Assembly: GCF_025336525.1 (NCBI RefSeq)
Contig: NZ_JAOCZP010000001.1
Span: 806,001 to 870,000 of the forward strand
DNA from: Chelativorans salis
GTDB lineage: Bacteria; Pseudomonadota; Alphaproteobacteria; Rhizobiales; Rhizobiaceae
Direction: 5' to 3'
DNA: 64,000 nucleotides
Shown here: piece by piece, positions 51,721 to 60,357 of the stretch
Position numbering within the stretch: the first letter of the stretch is position 1
How the letters are laid out: each line of letters starts with the position of its first letter
The notes under the pieces: model-generated
Databases searched by the model: none
What the model was told of the DNA's origin: nothing
The model's input: the letters and a program-made list of their open reading frames with translations, nothing else
Translations under genes and position numbers: made by a program

Positions 51721-52986
51721 ATGCAAGCCAAGTTAAATGTCAGGGACGTCTACAAAATCTTCGGAGAACCCACGCACGACGCTCTGGAGCGGCTTAAGCG
51801 CGGAGAAACCAAAGAGCAGATTCTGGAGGAGACAGGTCAGGTCGTCGGCGTCCAGGACGCCAGCTTCGATGTCGAGGAGGCGCGTATCTTCGTTGTGATG
51901 GGCCTTTCGGGCTCCGGCAAGTCGACGCTGGTACGCATGCTCAACGGCCTGATCAAGCCGACGGCTGGCCATATCCTGATCGAGGGTGACGACGTTGCCA
52001 CCTGTTCGGCTGAAAAGCTCCGCGCAATCCGCCGCAACAAGATCGCCATGGTCTTCCAGCACTTCGCGCTGTTCCCCCACAAGACCATCGCTGAGAATGT
52101 CGCCTACGGGCTCAAAATCAAGGGAATGGGTGCGGCCGAGCGGCGCAAACAAGCTCTGGCGGCGCTCGACCAGGTGGGCCTTGCATCCTGGGCCGACAGC
52201 TATCCCTCCGAATTGTCGGGCGGCATGCAACAGCGTGTAGGATTGGCGCGTGCGCTGGCGACGGACCCGCAGATCCTGCTGATGGACGAGCCCTTCAGCG
52301 CGCTCGACCCGCTGATCCGCCGCGAGATGCAGGAAGAGCTTTTGAACCTGCAAAAGACGCTGAAGAAGACGATCATCTTCATCACCCACGACCTGAACGA
52401 AGCGCTGATCCTGGGGGATCGCATCGCCATCATGAAGGACGGGCGCTTCGTTCAGGTCGGCACCGCGCAGGAGATTGTTGCCCATCCGGCGGACGAGTAT
52501 GTGAGCGCGTTCGTCGCCGACATCGACCGCGGGCGGGTCTTTACCGCGAGTCATGTCGCCAACGAGCCGGCGGCAGTACAGCTTTCGGCGAGTGCGGAAG
52601 AGGCGCTCCGGGCCATGGAGGAACTCAATCGCAATGCCCTCTATGTGCTGGATGGCGAGAAGATCGCCGGCGTCGTGACCTATCAGGACCTGTCGGCGGC
52701 GGTACGCGAAAACGGCAAGGGCGGCGGACTCGCCATGGTGCTCCTCACCGAATATCCGACGGCGGCGGAGGGCGCGCACCTTCAGGATCTATACGGGCTG
52801 GCGAGCACCGGCTTGCCCATCGCCGTTATCGACAGGGAAGGCCGGCTTACCGGCATCGTCGAGCCTGAGGCGGTATTCGCCCAGCTTTCAGGCGAGGACC
52901 GGCCACAGGCCAACGGTGAGAGAGACGCGGAAGCCGCCACAAGCGACACCAGAGAGACGGGAGGCGCGCATGCTCAGCCCCTCTGA
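51721..52986 (+). CDS. proV: Glycine betaine/proline ABC transporter ATP-binding protein
   Basis: 421 residues. Walker A GLSGSGKS (61-68), Q loop FQHFALFPH, signature LSGGMQQRVGLARALA, Walker B ILLMDEPFSALD and the switch His in ITHDLNEAL are all present. Two CBS motifs follow (NRNALYVLDGEKIAGVVTYQDL and LPIAVIDREGRLTGIVEPEAV), as in OpuAA/ProV, where they sense ionic strength. The start is ATG 51721 with GAGGA upstream; the TTG 18 bases earlier is not used. The last 17 bases overlap the permease gene. Confidence 0.94.
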   Translation: MQAKLNVRDVYKIFGEPTHDALERLKRGETKEQILEETGQVVGVQDASFDVEEARIFVVMGLSGSGKSTLVRMLNGLIKPTAGHILIEGDDVATCSAEKLRAIRRNKIAMVFQHFALFPHKTIAENVAYGLKIKGMGAAERRKQALAALDQVGLASWADSYPSELSGGMQQRVGLARALATDPQILLMDEPFSALDPLIRREMQEELLNLQKTLKKTIIFITHDLNEALILGDRIAIMKDGRFVQVGTAQEIVAHPADEYVSAFVADIDRGRVFTASHVANEPAAVQLSASAEEALRAMEELNRNALYVLDGEKIAGVVTYQDLSAAVRENGKGGGLAMVLLTEYPTAAEGAHLQDLYGLASTGLPIAVIDREGRLTGIVEPEAVFAQLSGEDRPQANGERDAEAATSDTRETGGAHAQPL

Positions 52987-53902
52987 TATCCTGCTCATTC
53001 CCTTCGACGATTGGGTGAACACCCTTGTACGCGACATCCTGGTGCCTAACTTCCGTCCGTTCTTCCGGGCGCTTCAGGTTCCCGTTACTAGCGTGCTCAA
53101 TGCGTTGGACGCGTTCCTCCAGTTTGTTCCCATGCTTGTCACCACGGCCGTCCTTGCATTGATTGCCTGGCGGACGGTCGGGCGCAGCATGGCCCTCTTC
53201 ACGCTGATCGCACTCGTCTTCATCGACATGATCGGACTCTGGCCCGAGACGATGACGACGCTGTCGATGATCCTGACCTCGGTGCTATTCTGCACCATCA
53301 TCGGCATACCGCTCGGCATCCTGGCGGCTGGCAGCAACAAGCTGTGGGCCGTCACGCGGCCCATCCTCGACATCATGCAGACGATCCCCTCTTTCGTCTA
53401 CTTGGTGCCGATCGTCATGCTGTTCGGGGTCGGCATGGTGCCGGGTATCATCGCCACCATCATCTTCGCCCTGCCACCGATCATCAGGCTCACCAATTTG
53501 GGCATCCGCAACGTGCGCGGCGATCTGATCGAGGCGGCCGAGGCCTTCGGCTCGACGCGCTGGCAGATCCTGTGGGAGGTGCAGTTCCCGCTGGCGCTCA
53601 GGACCATCATGGCGGGGCTGAACCAGACGCTGATGCTATCGCTGTCGATGGTCGTGATCGCCGCCCTTATCGGCGCCGGCGGCTTGGGGCTGGTCGTCTA
53701 TACGGGCCTGGGCCGGCTTGACGTCGGCGGCGCGACCGCCGGCGGCGTCGGCATCGTGCTCCTGGCGATCATCCTCGACCGCATTACCCAGGCCCTCGGC
53801 GAGCAGAGCGGGGTGCGAACACCCTCGCTTCGCCAGACGCTGGTCTCGCTGTTCCGCGCACGTCGGGCGCCGACCGGTGAGACCAGGGAGACGGGCTCCT
53901 GA
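52970..53902 (+). CDS. proW: Glycine betaine/proline ABC transporter permease
   Basis: 310 residues with about seven membrane helices. The EAA loop that docks to the ATPase is EAAEAFGSTRWQILWEVQFPLAL. The N-terminal FDDWVNTLVRDILVPNFRPFF is typical of ProW/OpuAB. The ATG has GGGAGG upstream and starts inside the proV gene. Confidence 0.93.
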   Translation: MLSPSDILLIPFDDWVNTLVRDILVPNFRPFFRALQVPVTSVLNALDAFLQFVPMLVTTAVLALIAWRTVGRSMALFTLIALVFIDMIGLWPETMTTLSMILTSVLFCTIIGIPLGILAAGSNKLWAVTRPILDIMQTIPSFVYLVPIVMLFGVGMVPGIIATIIFALPPIIRLTNLGIRNVRGDLIEAAEAFGSTRWQILWEVQFPLALRTIMAGLNQTLMLSLSMVVIAALIGAGGLGLVVYTGLGRLDVGGATAGGVGIVLLAIILDRITQALGEQSGVRTPSLRQTLVSLFRARRAPTGETRETGS

Positions 53903-53989
53903 AGTCCGCACGGGCGGGGCACCCCGCCCTTTCGCAGCGCCGGGCACGTGCCCGCGCCAAACCTCGAAAACGAACGAAGGAGAGGCATC

Positions 53990-55018
53990 ATGCTCAATCT
54001 GAAGAAAATCATGCCCACCCTTGCCGCAGCCGCTCTCTTAAGTACCGGCTCTCTGGCGCCCGCCTCGGCGCAGGAGATGCCCGGGGAAGGCACGACGGTC
54101 CAGATGGCCCGCGCCACCTGGGACACCGGCTGGTTCCACGCCGAAATTTACAAGCAGCTGCTGGAAGAACTTGGCTATACGGTTGAAGGCCCGACGACGC
54201 TCGACAACCCGCCCTTCTACCAGGCGGTCTCTCAGGGCGACGTTGACCTATGGGTCAATGGATGGTTCCCGCTGCACAACACGTATCGCAGCACATTCGA
54301 GAGCGGTGCGGAGGTCGTCGGCGCAGTGGCCGAGGGCGGCGCGCTTGAAGGCTATCTGGTCGATAAGGCATCGGTCGAAGAGTTCGATATCCAGACGCTC
54401 GACGACTTCAAGCGCGATGAGGTGAAGGAGGCCTTCGACCGTAACGGCGACGGCAAGGCCGATCTGGTTGCCTGCCCTCCAGGCTGGGGCTGCGAGGTCA
54501 ACATCGAGCATCACCTGGACGCTTACGAGCTGCGCGACCACGTAAACCCGATTAAGGCCGGCTACTCGGCCTCTATGGCCGACGCGATCGCGGCCTATGA
54601 GAACGGTGAATCCATCTTCTTCTACACCTGGACACCGAACTGGACCGTGAACGAGCTCGCGCCGGGCGAGGACGTGATGTGGATCGAGGTGCCACGGGTG
54701 GACCTGCCGGAGGAGATGGCCGATCTCGAGGACGCAGCCACACTTGATGGCGTAGAGGGCTGCGTCGACGACCCCTGCACGCTCGGCTTTCCGGCCAACG
54801 ACATCGTTCCAGTGGTAAACTCCGCCTTCCTGGACGAGAACCCAGCCGTGCGGGCCCTGCTTGAGGCAGCGTCTATCCCCCTCCCCGACATCTACTCTCA
54901 AAACGCAGCGATGCAGGAGGGCGACGACAATATCGAGCAGCAGGCGGCAAACTGGATCGAGGAGAACCGCGATACCGTCGACGGGTGGCTGGACAAGGCA
55001 CGCGAAGCGGCAAGCTAG
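53990..55018 (+). CDS. proX: Glycine betaine/proline ABC transporter substrate-binding protein
   Basis: 342 residues with a signal peptide (cleavage near PASAQE). The family features are ARATWDTGWFHAEIYKQLLEELG, DVDLWVNGWFPLHN and YTWTPNWTVNELAPGEDVMWI, whose tryptophans form the aromatic cage for trimethylammonium. CPPGWGC and CVDDPC are paired cysteines. It is close to E. coli ProX in layout. AGGAGAGG precedes the ATG. A strong hairpin follows. Confidence 0.94.
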   Translation: MLNLKKIMPTLAAAALLSTGSLAPASAQEMPGEGTTVQMARATWDTGWFHAEIYKQLLEELGYTVEGPTTLDNPPFYQAVSQGDVDLWVNGWFPLHNTYRSTFESGAEVVGAVAEGGALEGYLVDKASVEEFDIQTLDDFKRDEVKEAFDRNGDGKADLVACPPGWGCEVNIEHHLDAYELRDHVNPIKAGYSASMADAIAAYENGESIFFYTWTPNWTVNELAPGEDVMWIEVPRVDLPEEMADLEDAATLDGVEGCVDDPCTLGFPANDIVPVVNSAFLDENPAVRALLEAASIPLPDIYSQNAAMQEGDDNIEQQAANWIEENRDTVDGWLDKAREAAS

Positions 55019-55038
55019 GCCGAGAATTCTCCAGCCAC

Positions 55039-55071
55039 GGGAATGGCCAGATCGCAGATCTGGTCATTCCC
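55039..55071 (+). terminator. 15-bp hairpin after proX
   Basis: GGGAATGGCCAGATC and GATCTGGTCATTCCC pair over all 15 positions with one G-T wobble, loop GCA, starting 21 bases after the proX stop. It lies between proX and the convergent transporter debris, and could terminate from both sides. No T run follows. Confidence 0.7.
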
Positions 55072-55150
55072 GCATTCAGACCGAAGTCATGGCGAGTGCG
55101 ACGAGGTTAATACCGTCGAACAATTCGTTGCGCCCGAGGATGAAGCGCGG

Positions 55151-55710
55151 CTAGCCGGTGTCCACGTCGGTGCCGACGCATCCCAGCATCAGCCCTACCA
55201 CCACCATGGCGATGCCCTTGACGGGCGCGCCCTGTGTCACGGCAGCCGCGGCGATGAGACCGAGCACCATCAGGGCGAAATATTCCGCCGGTCCGAAGCT
55301 GAGCGCGATGCTGCCAAGAAGCGGCGCAAAGCCGATCAGCACAAGGATGCCGAAGGTGCCGCCGGAGAAGGAGGCGATGCTCGTCGTGAACAGCGCAACG
55401 CCGGCCCGCCCTTGCCGAGCCATGGGATTGCCGTCGAGGCAGGTGACGGCGGAGGACGGTGTGCCGGGCTGCTTGAAGCCGTCGAGCCGCCTTATTCGGC
55501 GCCGTAGTAGACGCCCGCGAGCATAACGAGCGCCGTGGTCGGATCGAGGTAGAAGGAGACGGGCAACAGCATGGAAATTGCGGCGGGAGAACCTATGCCC
55601 GGCAGTACGCCGATAAATGTGCCAAGGAACACGCCCAGGAAGCAGTAGAGCAGGTTGGTGGGCGTAAACGCGGTGTCGAAGCCAAGCGCGAGGTTTCCGA
55701 GAAGCTCCAG
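55151..55710 (-). pseudogene. Truncated and disrupted TctA-type transporter gene
   Basis: The first part, ELLGNLALGFDTAFTPTNLL ... FLGTFIGVLPGIGSPAAIS, is a TctA N-terminus with the conserved PGIGSP loop. It stops at a TAA at 55492 where the family has Tyr in GAEYGGSTAS. The next bases still code GGSTAS, but a small deletion then shifts the frame to QPGTPSSAVTCLDGNPMARQG. That frame ends at 55151 after about 185 of some 500 residues, so the 3' two-thirds are also missing. The original start codon appears lost (CTG at 55710). Confidence 0.88.
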
Positions 55711-56087
55711 AACGGCATCCTGACGACGGGCATGGGTAGGCCGAGCCCCTTGGAGAAGACGAGCCACGCCCCAAGCGACAGGGCAGCAGCAAGCACGAGC
55801 GTGCCAAGCGGGCGCGAGTTGCGGTCAGCAAGGGCGGAGGATACACACCGTAAGCACGATGGCCGGCATTAGGCCCAGGAGGCGGATGGTGAGGAAGAAG
55901 GCGACAATCGCGCCCAGCACAGCGCCCGGTGGCCGCCATGCGACCGGGGGAGCCTGTCCCCGCCGCTCATGCCGGATAAGAAGATGACGAGCGAAAGCCC
56001 GATGGCCACGATACCCAGCAGAACCGGATAGTAGCCTGGGCCCATGCGGGTCGCTGTGCCGAGCGGATGGTTGGCAATCCTCGTCAT
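55711..56087 (-). pseudogene. Frameshifted TctB-type transporter gene
   Basis: The start is intact: an ATG overlapping the stop of the molybdopterin subunit (TGATGA), then MTRIANHPLGTATRMGPGYYPVLLGIVAIGLSL. Frame is lost after SGMSGGD; the second helix LGAIVAFFLTIRLLGLMPA appears in another frame and hits TGA after LTVCILRPC. The end, ADRNSRPLGTLVLAAALSLGAWLVFSKGLGLPMPV, is in yet another frame. At least two frameshifts are needed to rebuild the TctB sequence. Confidence 0.85.
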
Positions 56088-58216
56088 CAGCTCAACTCCA
56101 TGGCCGCGATGATGTTGTCCCGCGTGATCGGCAGATGGCGCACGCGCACACCGAGCGCATCGAAGACGGCGTTGGCGATGGCGCCGGCCACCGGGCCTTG
56201 CGCCGCCTCGCCGGCGCCCACGGGAGGCGCTTCGGGGCGCGGGACAATTTCGACCTCGACAGCCGGTACCTCGGAAAACTTCAGGATGGGATAGTTTTCC
56301 CAATTGTCGCTGGTGATCCGCGTACGGTCGAACCGCACCGCCTCCTTGAGCGTCCAGCTCGTCGCCTGAATGGCACCGCCCTCGATCTGGTTCTTCACTC
56401 CGTCGGGATTGATGACTTCGCCGACATCGACGGCTAGCACCAGCCGCCGCACGTGAATATCTTCCTCGCCCTCCACCTCCGCCGCGACTGCGCAATAGGC
56501 GCCCATGTTCTTGTAGCGAGCGAGCGCCACGCCATAGCCCGTGCCCTCGTCCCTCCGCCGAGAGTCGCGGCCCGCCCGCGCCGCTGCCGCCTCCAGCACG
56601 GCGCGCGCTCGCGGGTCGCGCAGGTGACGCAGGCGGAAGGCGACCGGGTCCTCCCCACGCTCAGCCGCCAGCTCGTCCATGAAGGACTCGATGGCAAACA
56701 CGTTGGCAAAGGCACCAAGCGAGCGCAGCGCGGAGACACGGACGGGCATGACGAGCAGCCGGTGGCTGACGATGTCCTGAGCCGGGAAATCGTAGATCGG
56801 GATTGCATTGCGATGGGAGCCGCCAGCGGGCAGCGGAGGATCGGTGGAGACGACGCGCGGGAAAGGCTCGGCAAGCTCGCTCGCGGCAAGCAGCGCCGGC
56901 GTCGACCCGCGCCCAGGCCGCGCCGTGTGCCCATTGCTCCACAACTCGTGCCGCCAGCGCAAGACTTCGCCTTCCTCGTCAAGCTCGGCCTCGATCTCCA
57001 CCGCCATGGCCGCACCGAAGGGAGCGCGCGCCAGCTCGTCCTCGCGCGTCCACTGCACGCGCACCGGGCGGCCGTCGGCGGCGCGGGCAAGAAGCGCCGC
57101 ATCGAGCGCCACGTCATCTGCCCCGTTGTGGCCGTAACAGCCGGCGCCCTCCGCATGCTCAACGACGACCTCTTCCGGCGGCAGCTTGAACACGGTCGCA
57201 AGGTCGGTCCTCAGATTGTAGATGCCCTGGCTGTGCGTCCATACATGGACGCCGCCATTCGCCCATTGGGCGAGCGCACAGGACGGGGCGATGGAGCCGT
57301 GGGCGAGGAACGGGCGGCTGTATCGACGGTTTACTCGACTGGCGGGCGATCCGGCCGAGGGTGCTCTCCGGCTGTCGACGGTCTTCGACTCCACAGGTTG
57401 GCTCTTCAGCCAGTCCGTCAACGTCGCCTCGTCGGGAAGCTCCTCTCCACCCCGCCATTCCGCTCGGCTTCTCAGCAGCGCAAGGCAGCGCTCGACCGCC
57501 TCCTCCGTCTCCGCCAGGACGCCGACGAAATTGCCGTCGCGCACGATGGCGGCGAAGCCGGGAGACGCCCGCGCAGCCTCTTCGTCCAGAGCGACAAGAC
57601 TGGCGGCCCGCGCCTGCGGTCTCAGCACACGACCGTGCAGCATCTGCGGCAGCTTCAGATCGTGAATGTAGCGGGGCCGGCCGAACACCTTGTCGGGGAT
57701 ATCGACGCGGGCGAGCGAGTTGCCGGTATGCCTGCGGGTTGAAGTCGGCTTCGGCATGACCTCGCCTGTCGCCGGTACATCAAGCGACACCTGGTCGGTC
57801 AGTTCCCAATAGCTCGTGCGGGCGTTATCCGGCCCGACGATGATGCCGTCCTCTATCGTCAGCGCGTCGGCGGCGACCCCGAGCTTATCGGCGGCGGCGG
57901 TGAGAAAGAGCGCCCGCGCCTCCGCACAGGCATGGCGTAGCGCGATGCCGCAGTGCTGTACGGAAAGGCTGCCGGAGGTTACACCTTCGTTCGGGCTTGC
58001 GGCGGTGCTCGCCGCTTTCAGCCTCACACGCGCCGGCGCGACGTCGAGTTCGTCAACCACAATCTGCGTGAGTACCGTAAGGATGCCTTGGCCGATCTCG
58101 ACCTTACCAGGCGAGACCTCGACGGCGCCTCCCGGCTCGAAACGCAGCCATTGCGCTAGGAGCGGATTTGCTGCCAGGCTGCCGGGTAGCGTCACGGCTT
58201 TCGTCGTCGCGCTCAT
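56087..58216 (-). CDS. Molybdenum hydroxylase large subunit (IorB/NicB-like aldehyde oxidase family)
   Basis: 709 residues, single open frame. Family blocks include VEVSPGKVEIGQGILTVLTQIVVDELD, ASPNEGVTSGSLSVQHCG, FLAHGSIAPSCALAQWANGG and, near the C-terminus, VGAGEAAQGPVAGAIANAVFDALG, with the active-site glutamate in GEA. It should bind molybdopterin cytosine dinucleotide and hydroxylate an N-heterocycle or aldehyde, passing electrons to the 2Fe-2S subunit. It lacks fused cytochrome c domains. The ATG at 58216 overlaps the small-subunit gene by four bases. The frame's N-terminal extension to 58285 lies inside that gene. Confidence 0.87.
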   Translation of the reverse strand: MSATTKAVTLPGSLAANPLLAQWLRFEPGGAVEVSPGKVEIGQGILTVLTQIVVDELDVAPARVRLKAASTAASPNEGVTSGSLSVQHCGIALRHACAEARALFLTAAADKLGVAADALTIEDGIIVGPDNARTSYWELTDQVSLDVPATGEVMPKPTSTRRHTGNSLARVDIPDKVFGRPRYIHDLKLPQMLHGRVLRPQARAASLVALDEEAARASPGFAAIVRDGNFVGVLAETEEAVERCLALLRSRAEWRGGEELPDEATLTDWLKSQPVESKTVDSRRAPSAGSPASRVNRRYSRPFLAHGSIAPSCALAQWANGGVHVWTHSQGIYNLRTDLATVFKLPPEEVVVEHAEGAGCYGHNGADDVALDAALLARAADGRPVRVQWTREDELARAPFGAAMAVEIEAELDEEGEVLRWRHELWSNGHTARPGRGSTPALLAASELAEPFPRVVSTDPPLPAGGSHRNAIPIYDFPAQDIVSHRLLVMPVRVSALRSLGAFANVFAIESFMDELAAERGEDPVAFRLRHLRDPRARAVLEAAAARAGRDSRRRDEGTGYGVALARYKNMGAYCAVAAEVEGEEDIHVRRLVLAVDVGEVINPDGVKNQIEGGAIQATSWTLKEAVRFDRTRITSDNWENYPILKFSEVPAVEVEIVPRPEAPPVGAGEAAQGPVAGAIANAVFDALGVRVRHLPITRDNIIAAMELS

Positions 58217-58686
58217 GCCGGCCTCGTCTCCCGCGCCGCCCTGAGCACGGCGCGCACCATGCGGTTGTGCGACCCGCAGCGGCACAGGTTGCGGTCGAGC
58301 GCTTCACGTACGTCTGCCTCACTCGGATCGGCATTGTGCTCTAGCAGCGCCGCCGCGCTGATCAGGATGCCCGACACGCAATATCCACACTGCATCGCCT
58401 GCTCATCTATAAACGCCTGCTGAAGGGGATGCGGATTCTCCGGCGTGCCAAGCCCCTCGACAGTCGTCACCTCCTTGCCAACCGCCGCCCAAAGCGGCGT
58501 GTCGCAGGAGGGCACCGGGTGGCCGTCGAGGAGTACGAAGCACGCTCCGCACAGACCCGCGCCGCAGCCGAAGCGTGAACCGGTGAGCCCCAGCGTCTCG
58601 CGCAGAACGCCGAGCAGCGGGGAGGCTGGGTCAGCCTCCACCGCCTGCTCCGTGCCGTTGATCCGCAGTTCGAAGCGTTCCGCCAT
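58213..58686 (-). CDS. 2Fe-2S subunit of molybdenum hydroxylase (IorA/NicA-like)
   Basis: 157 residues. The plant-type 2Fe-2S cluster is bound by CGAGLCGAC plus the later cysteine in PVPSCDTPLW. The second cluster is held by QCGYCVSGILISAAAL and LCRCGSHNRMVRAV. It transfers electrons from the molybdenum centre. Length and order match isoquinoline 1-oxidoreductase and nicotinate hydroxylase small subunits. The gene starts four bases after the stop of the TctC fragment and overlaps the large subunit (ATGA). Confidence 0.92.
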   Translation of the reverse strand: MAERFELRINGTEQAVEADPASPLLGVLRETLGLTGSRFGCGAGLCGACFVLLDGHPVPSCDTPLWAAVGKEVTTVEGLGTPENPHPLQQAFIDEQAMQCGYCVSGILISAAALLEHNADPSEADVREALDRNLCRCGSHNRMVRAVLRAARETRPA

Positions 58687-58690
58687 CGAC

Positions 58691-58888
58691 CTACTGCACC
58701 CTCGCGCCCGAAATCTCGACAACCTCCGCCCATTTGGCGATGTCGTCGTTGAGATACCGCTCGAATTCGGCACGGTTCATGATCAGCGGCTGGGCGCCCT
58801 GTTCGGCCCAGGCCTCGCGCACGTCGTCTCGCTCGAGCAGCTTGTTGATCTCGGTATTGACCGGGGCCACTGGAACGAGATCCTCCAT
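58691..58888 (-). pseudogene. C-terminal fragment of a TctC-type solute-binding protein
   Basis: 65 residues whose main part, NTEINKLLERDDVREAWAEQG and FERYLNDDIAKWAEVVEISGA, is the conserved C-terminus of TctC-type binding proteins (pattern INKLL..DDVRE.. QGA ... FERYL..DIAKWA.VV..SGA). The 250 residues that should precede it, with signal peptide and binding lobes, cannot be found upstream. It is the third remnant of the same transporter type around the hydroxylase genes. Confidence 0.8.
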
Positions 58889-59190
58889 CAGAGCGATAGC
58901 CGCTTCACATGGCCGTTGGCTGATCTTGCACGCCAGCCTGCTGCCCTGTTCTCGACCATCGTTAGAAGGGCGCAGCCCGCCTCAGGCCCCCTCACAGACG
59001 ACCACCTCCTCGCCGTCGACAATGCCCGCGCCGAACGATCCATTGCAGCGAAACGTTGCAAACCTCATGCGCCCACCGCATCGATTGAATGATTTTTATC
59101 GATAGAACTAGAATGCAGATATAAAATGCTGTCAACGAGAAACCCGCACAGCATGTAGGAGACGGACAGAAACGTGAATTGAGAAGGCCT
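58889..59190. other. Intergenic region between the TctC fragment and the GntR gene
   Basis: I find no further piece of TctC here. Two ATCGAT boxes at 59080-59085 and 59098-59103, separated by 12 bases, lie in an AT-rich tract (59075-59130) about 100 bases before the GntR start. They could be an operator of the divergent GntR gene; the TctC/hydroxylase promoter probably lies here too. Confidence 0.4.
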
Positions 59191-59907
59191 ATGACCGATT
59201 ACGGCGCCGAGGTGACGACGGATCTCGTATCCTCCTCCGAGCCGGCCCTGGAGCAGACGCTCACCGAAACCTGCTACCGCAGGCTGAAGCAAGACATCAT
59301 CTCCGGCGCCCGCCCGCCCGGCGAGCGGATGCGGATCGAGAAGCTGAAGGCGATCTACGGCATCGGGCCGACGTCGCTGCGCGAGGCCTTACAGCGGCTT
59401 TCCGCCGACGGCCTTGTGCGGGCAGTGGAGCGCCGCGGCTTCCAGGTCGCACCGCTGGATGCGGCCGAGTTCCTCGACCTCAACACGGCGCGTATCGAAA
59501 TCGACCTCTCCGCCCTACGGCTTTCCATACGTGCGGGCGACGGCGGCTGGGAAGGCGGCGTTGTGGCGGCTGCCTACCGGCTGGAGAAGGCGGACGGTCT
59601 CGTGCAGTCCGGAGCCCAGGAGTCGCTCGACGACTGGGAGCGGCTCAACAAGCTGTTCCACCGCTCGCTGGTCGCCTGCCCCTCGCGCTGGCTCCTGCGC
59701 ATGCGCGAGATGCTGGGCGAGCAGGTGGAGCGCTACCGCCGAGCCTCCGTTTATCGGGAGCGCACCGAGCGCAACCTGATCGAAGAGCACAGGCAGATCG
59801 CTGAGGCCGTGTTGGCGCGGGATGAGGAACGCGCCTGCCGTCTGCTTGCGGAGCACTACACCCGCACCGCCGACGGCCTTTTAACACTGCTCAGATCGCG
59901 TGCCTGA
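59191..59907 (+). CDS. GntR-family regulator with FCD domain
   Basis: 238 residues. The winged helix is CYRRLKQDIISGARPPGERM ... IGPTSLREALQRLSADGLV, and the FCD ligand domain begins near residue 88 (LDLNTARIEIDLSAL), with LNKLFHRSLVACPS and EHRQIAEAVLARDEERA carrying the histidines of the metal site. The start is ATG 59191 with GAGAAGG upstream. It is divergent from the hydroxylase/transporter set and was probably its regulator. It now controls a partly dead operon. Confidence 0.88.
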   Translation: MTDYGAEVTTDLVSSSEPALEQTLTETCYRRLKQDIISGARPPGERMRIEKLKAIYGIGPTSLREALQRLSADGLVRAVERRGFQVAPLDAAEFLDLNTARIEIDLSALRLSIRAGDGGWEGGVVAAAYRLEKADGLVQSGAQESLDDWERLNKLFHRSLVACPSRWLLRMREMLGEQVERYRRASVYRERTERNLIEEHRQIAEAVLARDEERACRLLAEHYTRTADGLLTLLRSRA

Positions 59908-59970
59908 AGTCGGACGCAACGGAACCTTGTTGCATGCGTTCGTGTTTTAAGAAGGAATGGAGCGACAGCC

Positions 59971-60306
59971 ATGCCCTCAGATCGGGAAGAGCGGATCCGG
60001 CGCCGCGCCTACGAACTCTGGGAGATCGAAGGCCGCCCGGAAGGTCAACATCACGAACATTGGGAACGTGCGGCACGGGAAATCGAGGCGGAGGAAGGCG
60101 GAAACGCCGAAAACGCCGAGATTCCGGAAATGCCGGAAGATTTTCCGGAAACAAGCGGCAGCTCGGGGCCATCCAGCAAGCCGCAGCCTGGCAGCACCAA
60201 ACGCGGCGCACGCTCTGCCTCGATCAAGAGCAATACCGGCAAGGGCGCGGACAACACAAAGCGCCGCGGTACGGGCACGGCAAAGCAGCCTAAGAGATCG
60301 CCCTGA
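59971..60306 (+). CDS. DUF2934 protein with basic Ser/Gly/Lys tail
   Basis: 111 residues. The N-terminal 40 residues fit DUF2934 (EERIRRRAYELWEIEGRPEG, HHEHWERAAREIEAEE). Residues 42-60 are acidic (ENAEIPEMPEDFPE), and the last 45 are basic and low-complexity. Rhizobial DUF2934 genes often lie beside glycogen/trehalose genes, as here next to treY. Function unknown. Confidence 0.8.
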   Translation: MPSDREERIRRRAYELWEIEGRPEGQHHEHWERAAREIEAEEGGNAENAEIPEMPEDFPETSGSSGPSSKPQPGSTKRGARSASIKSNTGKGADNTKRRGTGTAKQPKRSP

Positions 60307-60357
60307 CCGGGTGGATCGACAGCCAGAATGGTGATTGCCGGCTCAGCCAGTACCAGC

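Noticed and set aside
56453-57742. A 429-codon forward frame opposite the molybdopterin subunit
   Set aside because: Shadow frame; the reverse strand carries family motifs from end to end.
58889-59060. Search for the missing N-terminal part of the TctC fragment
   Set aside because: Translating all three reverse frames gave no TctC-like sequence, so the rest appears deleted rather than frameshifted.
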